This document shows, piece by piece, positions 1 to 4,820 of a stretch of DNA of 5,859 bases. Numbering within the stretch: position 1 is the stretch's first letter; each line of letters begins with the position of its first letter. This DNA is from Rubritepida sp. GTDB lineage: Bacteria > Pseudomonadota > Alphaproteobacteria > Acetobacterales > Acetobacteraceae. The stretch lies in the NCBI GenBank assembly GCA_022843345.1, contig JALHNW010000128.1:1-5859 (forward strand). The letters are read 5' to 3'. The notes beneath the pieces are model-generated. The model made no database searches, was not told where the DNA came from, and was given only the letters and a program-made list of their open reading frames with translations. The position numbers were made by a program, and so were the translations under genes.

Positions 1-178
1 GGCGCTGGCGGCGCGCGTGCTGGAACTGCTGGCGGACCCCGTGCCGCCGCTGGCGCGGCAGGCGGCGCTGCTGCCGCTGGTCACCGACCCCGCGCCCCAG
101 GTGGCGCGGATGGCGGAGGCGATCCTTGACCGGCTGGCGGCAGGGCGCACCATGGCGGCTGGAGGAACCGCCCCATGA
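1..178 (+). CDS. 3' end of an unidentified protein gene (partial)
   Basis: The frame that begins at base 2 is open from the window edge to a TGA at 176-178 and gives 58 residues, mostly Ala/Leu/Arg with two helix-like stretches and a short flexible end (MAAGGTAP). Most codons end in G or C, as in the real genes here, so I take it as coding. Its stop overlaps the start of the solute-binding protein in an ATGA, so the two are probably co-transcribed and translationally coupled. The alternation of 'LLADP'-like turns and helices resembles the last helices of GT-B glycosyltransferases such as LpxB, but no diagnostic motif is visible and I do not assign a function. The start and most of the protein lie outside the window. 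Confidence 0.7.
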   Translation, partial: ALAARVLELLADPVPPLARQAALLPLVTDPAPQVARMAEAILDRLAAGRTMAAGGTAP

Positions 179-1134
179 CGACTCGCCGCGCCCTGCTGGC
201 CGCGCCCGTGCTGCTGCCCGCCATCGCCCACGCGCAGGACTTCCCGTCCCGCCCCATCAGCGTCGTCTCCGGCTACGCGCCCGGGGGCCTGACGGACGTC
301 GTCTCCCGCGCCGTCGCCGCGCGGATGGAGCGCGAGCTGGGCGTGCCCATGGTAGTGGAGAACCGGGTGGGCGGGGCCACCGCGGTCGCCAACACCCACG
401 TCGCGCAGTCCCGCCCCGATGGGCACACGCTGCTGATGGGCACCTCCACGCTCGCCATCAACCCGGCGCTGCAACCCAGCCTGACCCCGCGCGAGCCGAT
501 GCGCGAGCTGCTGCCGGTGGGCATGGTGTTCCGCTCGGCCTTCGTGCTGCACGTCCATCCCTCCCTGCCGGTGTCGAGCACGGCGGAGTTCATCGCCCAT
601 TGCCGCGCCAATCCGGGGCGCGTGAATTTTGGCAGCAGCGGCACGGGCGCGGTGAACCACCTGGCGCAGGCGCTGCTGGCGTCGCGCACCGGGATAGACG
701 TGGTCCACATCCCCTTCCGCGGCGGCGTGCCGGCGCTGGTGGAGCTGCGGCAGAACCGCATCCAGGCCATGTTCCAGGCGGTGCTGGAAGCCGCCCCGGT
801 GCTGCGCGAGGGGGTGACGAAGGGCCTCGCCATCTCGTCCGCCGCGCGCTCGCCCGCCCTGCCCGACCTGCCGCCGGTGGCCGATGCGGTGCCGGGGTTC
901 GACGCGGTGTTCTGGCAGGGGCTGTTCGTGCCCGCCGGCACGCCCGACCCCGTGCGCGCGCGCCTCGCCGCCGCGCTCAACGCGGCGACGGAGGATGCGG
1001 AGCTGCGGGCGCGCATGGCCCAGCAGGGGGTGGACATCGTCACCGGGGATGCGGCAAGCCTGTCCGGCCTGCTGGCGCGCGAGACGGTGCAATGGGGCGA
1101 GCTGATCCGCACCGCCAACATCAGGCCGGAGTGA
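175..1134 (+). CDS. Tripartite tricarboxylate transporter substrate-binding protein (TctC/Bug family)
   Basis: This is a 319-residue periplasmic binding protein of the Bug (TctC) family, whose usual length is about 320. Members capture small carboxylates or related solutes and deliver them to a TctA/TctB membrane carrier. An N-terminal signal peptide with R4-R5, a short hydrophobic run and a likely cut after A20 (AHA|QD) is followed by the family's first strand and PGG loop (FPSRPISVV...YAPGGLTD, residues 23-41). Other family landmarks are the GSSGTG-x-x-NHLA segment, 'HIPFRGG' and 'GLFVPAGTP'. The start is fixed by GGAGGA at 161-166, 8 bases before the ATG. The ATG overlaps the upstream stop, and a small lipoprotein gene follows after 5 bases. 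No TctA or TctB gene is in the window, so it may be one of the orphan Bug proteins common in Roseomonas and Burkholderiales. The ligand cannot be told from sequence. Confidence 0.93.
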   Translation: MTTRRALLAAPVLLPAIAHAQDFPSRPISVVSGYAPGGLTDVVSRAVAARMERELGVPMVVENRVGGATAVANTHVAQSRPDGHTLLMGTSTLAINPALQPSLTPREPMRELLPVGMVFRSAFVLHVHPSLPVSSTAEFIAHCRANPGRVNFGSSGTGAVNHLAQALLASRTGIDVVHIPFRGGVPALVELRQNRIQAMFQAVLEAAPVLREGVTKGLAISSAARSPALPDLPPVADAVPGFDAVFWQGLFVPAGTPDPVRARLAAALNAATEDAELRARMAQQGVDIVTGDAASLSGLLARETVQWGELIRTANIRPE

Positions 1135-1139
1135 TCGTG

Positions 1140-1325
1140 ATGCGTTGGTTCGCCTTGGCCTTGCTGCTCGCCGGCTGCGACGCGGTGGACACCTCCGCCG
1201 GCTCCTCGGGCTTCCCGGACACCAACATCGGCTCCACCGGGCGCTACGTGGGGCAGATCACGACCGGCGGGCAGATGATCCTGGACCGCGAGCTGCCGCC
1301 AGGCATGCGGCCGATCCCGCGGTGA
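1140..1325 (+). CDS. Small predicted lipoprotein, 61 residues
   Basis: The product starts MRWFALALLLAGC, a short signal peptide ending in a lipobox (L-A-G-C, Cys13). The mature part would therefore be a lipid-anchored envelope peptide of about 49 residues, rich in Gly, Ser, Thr and Pro. I do not recognise the family. GGAG at 1128-1131 lies 8 bases before the ATG, which favours it over the in-frame GTG at 1137. The gene begins 5 bases after the solute-binding protein stop, so they form an operon. Codon use is strongly coding-like: in the last 22 codons only one ends in A or T. The last 68 bases overlap, tail to tail, the open frame of the minus-strand acetyltransferase. The lipobox, ribosome binding site and codon bias make a real gene likely; its role is unknown. 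Confidence 0.75.
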   Translation: MRWFALALLLAGCDAVDTSAGSSGFPDTNIGSTGRYVGQITTGGQMILDRELPPGMRPIPR

Positions 1326-1779
1326 GGTAGCGCAGCCGCTTGCCGTTGCGCGCGTCCGTCGCCTCGCCGGCGGGCACGAAGCCGAGTGCCACGTGGAAGG
1401 CCATGCTGGCGGGGTTGGGGGGATCGAGGTTCACCTCGCAGCACAGCGTCCCCACCCCCGCCGCCAGCGCCAGGCCGGCGAGGTCGGCGTAGAGCGCGCG
1501 GGCCAGGCCGCGGCCGCGCGCGTGGGGCGCCACCACCACGCGGTCCACGTAGGCGAAGCGCGGCAGGCGCCTGGCGAACCACGCGTGGTTCGGCCCCTGC
1601 TCGGGCGTGTCCTCGCGCAGCGCCACCAGCAGGGCGTCGCCGCCCGCGCAGCGCGCCCGCCACGCGGCGAGGAGCAGGGCGCCGAGCCCCGCCTCGCCCA
1701 GCGCGTTGACGTGCGTGGCCTCCGAATCGTTCAGCGCGGCCAGCGCCGCGAGGTCGTCGGCGGCGACGTCGCGGATCAC
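1258..1779 (-). CDS. GNAT family N-acetyltransferase (COG3818-like)
   Basis: A 173-residue Gcn5-related acetyltransferase, expected to move an acetyl group from acetyl-CoA to an unidentified amine. The acetyl-CoA loop is R88-G-R-G-L-A (pattern R/Q-x-x-G-x-A) after the strand YVDRVVVAP. The segments NHAWFARR (64-71), CEVNLDPPNPAS (114-125) and FHVALGF (128-134) are, from memory, typical of the COG3818 subgroup. I chose the GTG at 1779 because the conserved N terminus (IRDVAADDLAALAALND) starts there. It overlaps the grpE stop in GTGA, so it is probably translated by coupling to grpE. The family-like body ends at R150-Y-L152. The last 21 residues lie entirely antisense to the lipoprotein gene and use unlike codons (9 of 21 end in A/T), so this tail looks like read-through after loss of the original stop. 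Family assignment is firm, substrate unknown. Confidence 0.88.
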   Translation of the reverse strand: MIRDVAADDLAALAALNDSEATHVNALGEAGLGALLLAAWRARCAGGDALLVALREDTPEQGPNHAWFARRLPRFAYVDRVVVAPHARGRGLARALYADLAGLALAAGVGTLCCEVNLDPPNPASMAFHVALGFVPAGEATDARNGKRLRYLTAGSAACLAAARGPGSSARRS

Positions 1780-2327
1780 GCCTTGGCGGCGACGACGACC
1801 ATGGCCGGCTTCAGCAGCCGCCCATGCAGCGTCCAGGCCGAGGACCAGGCCTGGAGCACGGTGCCCGGCGCCACGCCCTCGGGGGCCGGGGCCTCGCTCA
1901 TCGCCTGGTGCAGCTCGGGGTCGAAGGGCTCGCCCTGGGCGGCCTTGCGCTGGATGCCGTTGGCCTCCAGCCGCTGGAGGAAGAAGCGCTCCACCCCCTC
2001 GAAGCCGCCCCGCAGCTTGGCGACGACCTCCGCCTCGTCCTCGGCCGCGGGCGGCAGGGCGTCCAGGCCGCGGCGCAGGTTCTCGGCCGCCTCCACCACG
2101 TCGGCCGCGAATTTCTGCACGGCGTAGAGGCGGGCCTTGTCCGTCTCCTCGCGCCCGCGGCGGATGGCGTTCTGCGTCTCGGCGCGGGCGTAGAGCAGGG
2201 CGGATTCCAGCTCGGCGACCTTGGCTTCCAGGGCGGCCACGCGCTCCTCGGGCGAGGGCTCCGGCATGGCCTCGGGGGCCACGGCGTCGTTGACGGCTTC
2301 GGGCTTGTCGGCAGGTTCGTCGCTCAT
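1776..2327 (-). CDS. grpE: Nucleotide exchange factor GrpE (DnaK co-chaperone)
   Basis: GrpE releases ADP from DnaK so that the Hsp70 cycle can continue; it acts in the cytoplasm as a dimer. The 183-residue product has the expected order: a disordered acidic N terminus (1-27), a long coiled-coil helix (about 28-90) with the family-like stretch REETDKARLYAVQKFAADV, then the beta domain with GEPFDPELHQA (132-142) and the closing GRLLKPAMVVVA (169-180). Near the end A164-W165 stands where many homologues have Gly-Tyr, a mild replacement. The frame is open up to a TTG at 2363, but I prefer the ATG at 2327: MSDEP is a usual GrpE beginning and a candidate heat-shock promoter lies between the two starts. 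No clear Shine-Dalgarno precedes the ATG. The acetyltransferase gene follows with a 4-base overlap. No hrcA or dnaK is in the window. Confidence 0.95.
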   Translation of the reverse strand: MSDEPADKPEAVNDAVAPEAMPEPSPEERVAALEAKVAELESALLYARAETQNAIRRGREETDKARLYAVQKFAADVVEAAENLRRGLDALPPAAEDEAEVVAKLRGGFEGVERFFLQRLEANGIQRKAAQGEPFDPELHQAMSEAPAPEGVAPGTVLQAWSSAWTLHGRLLKPAMVVVAAKA

Positions 2328-2335
2328 GGGGCCCG

Positions 2336-2364
2336 AGGTAGGCCGCGCCGCGCACGCGATCAAG
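2336..2364 (-). promoter_or_regulatory. Candidate RpoH (heat-shock sigma-32) promoter of grpE
   Basis: On the minus strand CTTG (2364-2361) is followed by 18 bases and CCTACCTCGG (2342-2333). The heat-shock consensus I know for alphaproteobacteria is CTTG-N17/18-CYTATNTNNG, and this site differs from it at one specified position (C for the second T). It lies directly ahead of grpE, a classic RpoH target. Transcription would start within a few bases of the ATG at 2327, so the mRNA would be leaderless or nearly so, which fits the missing Shine-Dalgarno. This is motif matching by eye, without experimental support. Confidence 0.45.
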
Positions 2365-2374
2365 CGGGGCCGGG

Positions 2375-2403
2375 TTGGAGCGGGGCAGCCTTGCGATTAT
2401 CAC
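2375..2403 (+). promoter_or_regulatory. Candidate sigma70-like promoter of the carbonic anhydrase gene
   Basis: TTGGAG (2375-2380) and TATCAC (2398-2403) are separated by exactly 17 bases, matching 3 and 4 of 6 consensus positions. The -10 element would end 6 bases before the ATG at 2410, so transcription would start at or beside the start codon. This agrees with the absence of a Shine-Dalgarno there. The same bases read GATAAT on the minus strand (2400-2395), so the site may also serve grpE. The match is weak. Confidence 0.3.
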
Positions 2404-2409
2404 GCGCGC

Positions 2410-3018
2410 ATGGAGCACCTCATCGAAGGCTACCGCGCCTTCCGCCGCGACGCCTGGCCCGGCCACAGGGCCCTGTTCGAGAACCTGGCCGATGACGGGC
2501 AGAAGCCGCGCGCCATGGTCGTCGCCTGCTCGGACAGCCGCGTCTCGCCCACGCTGGTGTTCAACGCCGGCCCGGGCGAGATCTTCACCGTGCGCAACGT
2601 CGCCAACATCGTGCCGCCCTACGCGCCCGGCCACCCGACGCAAGGCACCAGCGCGGCGCTGGAATTCGGCGTGCGCGCGCTGGAGGTGCCGCAGGTCATC
2701 GTGCTGGGCCACGCCATGTGCGGCGGCGTGAAGGCGCTGCTGGACGGCGCCACCGAGGGGGTGGGCGACTTCGTGCCCGCCTGGCTGGGCATCGCGCGCG
2801 AGGCGCGGCGCCGCACGCTCGAATGCACGCCGGCCGACGAGCGCCAGGGGCGGGGCGAGCGCGAGGTGGTGAAGCTCTCGCTCCGCAACCTGCTCACCTT
2901 CCCCTGGATCGCCGAGCGGGTGGCGGCCGGCACGCTGCGGCTGGACGGCGCCCTGTTCGACATCCGCAGCGGCGTGCTGGAGGTGCTGGGCGGGGACGGC
3001 GAGTTCCGCCCCGCCTGA
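2410..3018 (+). CDS. Beta-class carbonic anhydrase
   Basis: Zinc enzyme of 202 residues that interconverts CO2 and bicarbonate in the cytoplasm, supplying bicarbonate for carboxylations and helping pH balance. Beta-class hallmarks are all present: C40-S-D42-S-R44 (zinc ligand plus the Asp/Arg dyad), the VRNVAN segment at 61-66, GTSAALEFGV (79-88), and H101-x-x-C104-G-G with the remaining zinc ligands. The length is normal for a bacterial beta enzyme. The ATG at 2410 gives a natural N terminus (MEHLIEGYRAFRRD); longer in-frame starts would run into grpE and its promoter region. No Shine-Dalgarno precedes it, so the message may be leaderless. It is divergent from grpE, and its stop is 9 bases from the convergent hydrolase stop, with no terminator between. 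Confidence 0.95.
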   Translation: MEHLIEGYRAFRRDAWPGHRALFENLADDGQKPRAMVVACSDSRVSPTLVFNAGPGEIFTVRNVANIVPPYAPGHPTQGTSAALEFGVRALEVPQVIVLGHAMCGGVKALLDGATEGVGDFVPAWLGIAREARRRTLECTPADERQGRGEREVVKLSLRNLLTFPWIAERVAAGTLRLDGALFDIRSGVLEVLGGDGEFRPA

Positions 3019-3027
3019 GCGGCGCCC

Positions 3028-3714
3028 TCAGGCGATGCGGGTGCGGACCTCGCCCACGCCCTCGACGAAGCCTTCCAGCAGGTCGCCCTTGCCCACCGCC
3101 GCCACGTTCTCCGGCGTGCCGGTCATGATGAGGTCGCCGGGCTGGAGGCGCACCAGGGAGGACAGGTTGGCGATCACCTCCGCCACGCTCCAGATCATCT
3201 TGGACAGGTCGCTCACCTGGCGCAGCTGGCCGTTGACGTTGAGCTGGATCTTGCCCTTCGTGGGGTCGAAGGTCCCGGCCGGCACCAGCGCGCCCATGGG
3301 GGCGGAGTGGTCGAAGCCCTTGCCCATGTCCCACGGGCGGCCGGTCTTCTTCGCGGCGTTCTGCAGGTCGCGCCGCGTCATGTCCAGGCCGGCGCAGTAG
3401 CCCCAGACGTGCTGGAGCGCGTCGCCCTGCGCGATGTCCACGCCGCCGGCGCCGATGGCCACCACCAGCTCCATCTCGTGGTGCAGCTCCTTCGTCGCCG
3501 CCGGGTAGGGCATGTCGGCGCCGCCCGTCAGCACGGCGTCGGCGGGCTTGGCGAAGTAGAAGGGGGGCTCGCGCGTCGGGTCGCTGCCCATCTCGATCGC
3601 GTGCTCGGCGTAGTTGCGGCCGACGCAGAAGATGCGGCCCACGGGGAACAGCGCGTTGCTGCCCTGGACGGGCAGCGCGGGCTGCGGGCGGGGGGCGATC
3701 ACGTAGTCAGGCAT
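3028..3714 (-). CDS. Fumarylacetoacetate hydrolase family protein (fumarylpyruvate-hydrolase-like)
   Basis: A 228-residue metal-dependent hydrolase or decarboxylase of the FAH fold (COG0179). Expected metal ligands are E80 and E82 (in HHEMEL) and D111 (in GLDMTRRD). The lid dyad pattern H38-x-x-E41 lies in GRNYAEHAIEMG, K132 in GKGFD is the likely active-site lysine, and the late motif PGDLIMTGTP is present. The run VGRNYAEHAIEMG...PPFYFAKPADAV recalls the fumarylpyruvate/maleylpyruvate hydrolase branch (gentisate pathway), but oxaloacetate decarboxylase-type or acylpyruvase activity is also possible. The ATG at 3714 is supported by a GGAAGGGA Shine-Dalgarno about 6 bases upstream; longer in-frame versions would cross the terminator at 3794-3827 and lack homology-like sequence. 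No other aromatic degradation gene is nearby, so its pathway is open. Confidence 0.9.
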   Translation of the reverse strand: MPDYVIAPRPQPALPVQGSNALFPVGRIFCVGRNYAEHAIEMGSDPTREPPFYFAKPADAVLTGGADMPYPAATKELHHEMELVVAIGAGGVDIAQGDALQHVWGYCAGLDMTRRDLQNAAKKTGRPWDMGKGFDHSAPMGALVPAGTFDPTKGKIQLNVNGQLRQVSDLSKMIWSVAEVIANLSSLVRLQPGDLIMTGTPENVAAVGKGDLLEGFVEGVGEVRTRIA

Positions 3715-3793
3715 GGGGTGTCCCTTCCGGTTCACCCCGCGCCATAGCCCCGATGGGGCCCGGCGACCATTCCACCCCTGGCAGGCCACGCAC

Positions 3794-3827
3794 AAAAAAG
3801 CGCCCGGCCAGGGGGGTGGCCGAGCGC
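3794..3827 (-). terminator. Strong Rho-independent terminator (minus strand)
   Basis: Bases 3800-3810 pair with 3817-3827 to form an 11-position GC-rich stem with a single C/A mismatch and a six-base loop (3811-3816). On the minus strand it is followed at once by six T's (3799-3794). In the plus direction there is no T tract, so it works one way. It ends transcripts from the peptidase C26 gene and/or a small RNA just upstream, and separates them from the hydrolase gene that starts at 3714. Confidence 0.88.
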
Positions 3828-3844
3828 CCATTTGGGGTACAGAC

Positions 3845-3872
3845 ACTTCCGATCGGAGTCACTTTCGGTCGG
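3845..3872. repeat. Two imperfect 12-base direct repeats, period 16
   Basis: ACTTCCGATCGG (3845-3856) and ACTTTCGGTCGG (3861-3872) agree at 10 of 12 positions, and each is preceded by C. The first contains the palindrome CCGATCGG. They lie inside the candidate small RNA, between its C-rich loops and the terminator. They could be a tandem protein-binding site, a repeated RNA element, or chance. Confidence 0.5.
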
Positions 3873-3928
3873 GCGAGCCGGTAGGGGAAACCGGGCCGTC
3901 CACCGGGGAAAGATGTCCCGGCTTCGGG

Positions 3929-3957
3929 ACCATAGCAGCGCCCTAGTTGTGGCGCAA
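3929..3957 (-). promoter_or_regulatory. Candidate sigma70-like promoter for the small RNA
   Basis: On the minus strand TTGCGC (3957-3952) and TATGGT (3934-3929) are separated by exactly 17 bases, each matching 4 of 6 consensus positions. The -10 lies partly within a perfect inverted repeat, GTCCCG...CGGGAC (3915-3930). A start near 3922 would give an RNA ending at the strong terminator. No protein gene starts downstream before that terminator, which is why I link it to a small RNA. Confidence 0.35.
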
Positions 3958-3970
3958 TCGGGAATTCGCC

Positions 3971-4744
3971 TTATTCGGCGGCGCGCTGCACAAGACGAAG
4001 GCGTGACATTTCGGCACAGGCGGCGCCGAACCGCTCGAAGATGGCGCGGGAAAAGGCATCGCGGTCCCAGTCGTATTCCGGGTGCCATTGCACGCCCCAC
4101 GCGAAGCCGCGGGCGTCGCGCACCTCCACCGCCTCCACCGTGCCGTCGGGCGCCCAGGCAATGGGCTCCAGCCGTGGCGCGAGGCGCTGAACCCCTTGAT
4201 TGTGCAGGGAATTCACCGGCACCTCGGCGCGATTGGCCAGGCGCGCCAGGGGGGTGCCGTCGGCCAGGCGGATGCCGTGCGCCTTGCCGGTGCGGACCAG
4301 CGGGATGGGCTGGTCGGACGGGGTGGAGTGGTCCATCCGGCCCGGGATGTCCTGGATGCGCTGGTCCAGGCTGCCGCCCAGCGCCACGTTCAGCTCCTGC
4401 ATCCCGCGGCAGATCGCCAGCAGCGGCACCCCCTGCCCGATGGCGGCGCGGATCAGCGGCAGGGTGGTGGCGTCGCGCTGCGGGTCCTCGGGCGTGCCCT
4501 CCGCGTGGTCCGGGCCATCATAATTGGACGGGTGCACGTTGGAGCGGCTGCCGGTGAGCAGCAGCCCGTCGAGCCGCGGCAGGATGTCGGGCACGCTGGC
4601 CTTGCCCGCCGCGGGGATCAGGATGGGGATGCCGCCGACGGGGCCGAGCACCACGCGCACGTAATGGTCGCTCGCGGCGTGGTTGGGCGTGTTGAACAGG
4701 CCAAAGCCCTTCACGCAGCAGGAAATCCCGATCAGCGGCTTCAC
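3971..4744 (-). CDS. Gamma-glutamyl-gamma-aminobutyrate hydrolase family protein (peptidase C26, PuuD-like)
   Basis: A 257-residue class I glutamine-amidotransferase-like hydrolase. Members such as PuuD cleave gamma-glutamyl bonds, for example gamma-glutamyl-GABA in putrescine breakdown. The catalytic triad is visible: C112 in the nucleophile elbow LLAICRGMQELN, and H221 and E223 in GVQWHPE. Also present are GLLLTGSRSNVHPSNY (60-75), the oxyanion-side loop with substrate-facing Ser/Asn, and VNSLHNQGV (177-185). The start is a GTG at 4744: the frame hits a TGA six codons upstream and KPLIGIS is the normal family beginning. Only a weak GGGAC precedes it. It lies 76 bases after the lolA-family stop, and a strong terminator follows 144 bases downstream. 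No other putrescine genes are in view, so the exact substrate is uncertain. Confidence 0.9.
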   Translation of the reverse strand: MKPLIGISCCVKGFGLFNTPNHAASDHYVRVVLGPVGGIPILIPAAGKASVPDILPRLDGLLLTGSRSNVHPSNYDGPDHAEGTPEDPQRDATTLPLIRAAIGQGVPLLAICRGMQELNVALGGSLDQRIQDIPGRMDHSTPSDQPIPLVRTGKAHGIRLADGTPLARLANRAEVPVNSLHNQGVQRLAPRLEPIAWAPDGTVEAVEVRDARGFAWGVQWHPEYDWDRDAFSRAIFERFGAACAEMSRLRLVQRAAE

Positions 4745-4780
4745 GCGGTCACGTCCCGGTCAAGGTTCAGCCCAGACATG

Positions 4781-4803
4781 CAATAAACGCGCCGAAGGCG
4801 GCG
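4781..4803 (-). terminator. Weak hairpin with T-rich tail after the lolA-family gene
   Basis: Bases 4799-4803 and 4790-4794 form a 5-bp GC stem with a four-base loop. On the minus strand this is followed by CG and TTTATT. It could be a poor intrinsic terminator separating lolA from the peptidase C26 gene, or only partly stop transcription. The short stem and interrupted T tract keep confidence low. Confidence 0.25.
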
Positions 4804-4820
4804 GGATCAAGGCGTCATCG

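Larger units (their letters stand above)
3794..3922 (-). ncRNA. Candidate small RNA of about 130 nt (or structured 3' UTR)
   Basis: Between the peptidase C26 stop (3971) and the terminator lie some 140 bases with no credible reading frame on either strand. A promoter-like pair at 3957-3929 predicts a start near 3922, and transcription would end in the T run at 3794. The predicted RNA can fold into hairpins: CCGGG with CCCGG near its 5' end, CCGGT/ACCGG around a TTCCCCT loop (3894-3878), and the terminator stem. Two TTTCCCC motifs (3911-3905 and 3890-3884) could pair with purine-rich ribosome binding sites, as in many trans-acting small RNAs. I do not recognise a known family (not tRNA, tmRNA or an evident 6S RNA). 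The alternative is the 3' untranslated part of the peptidase transcript. Confidence 0.4.

Noticed and set aside
273..1121. 282-residue minus-strand open frame antisense to TctC
   Set aside because: Ser/Arg/Thr-rich with no domain, and fully explained as the mirror of the strongly supported TctC gene.
126..1139. 399-residue open frame on the + strand overlapping the TctC gene
   Set aside because: Its sequence over the TctC region is Arg/Gly/Pro-rich low-complexity typical of an out-of-frame reading in GC-rich DNA. Only its last 61 residues (from 1140) are a gene.
1393..2127. 244-residue + strand frame over the acetyltransferase and grpE
   Set aside because: Antisense shadow of two recognised genes, without motifs of its own.
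2328..2363. TTG start adding 12 residues to GrpE
   Set aside because: MSDEP at 2327 is a normal GrpE start, and the extension spans the candidate heat-shock promoter.
1780..2712. Long upstream part of the 484-residue minus-strand frame
   Set aside because: It runs antisense to the carbonic anhydrase and out of frame through grpE, with no recognisable domain. Only the part from the GTG at 1779 is the acetyltransferase.
3715..3846. N-terminal extension of the hydrolase frame (MSVPQMGARPPPW...)
   Set aside because: It would read through the terminator hairpin and lacks family resemblance, while the ATG at 3714 has a good Shine-Dalgarno.
3828..3970. tRNA, riboswitch or 6S RNA in the intergenic region
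   Set aside because: No GGTTCRAATCC-type T arm or CCA end, no recognisable aptamer core, and no long rod with a central bubble.
3832..4557. 241-residue + strand frame across the intergenic region and the peptidase gene
   Set aside because: Pro/Arg-rich shadow of the peptidase C26 gene. Its N-terminal part crosses the candidate small RNA region but has no ribosome binding site or homology-like sequence.
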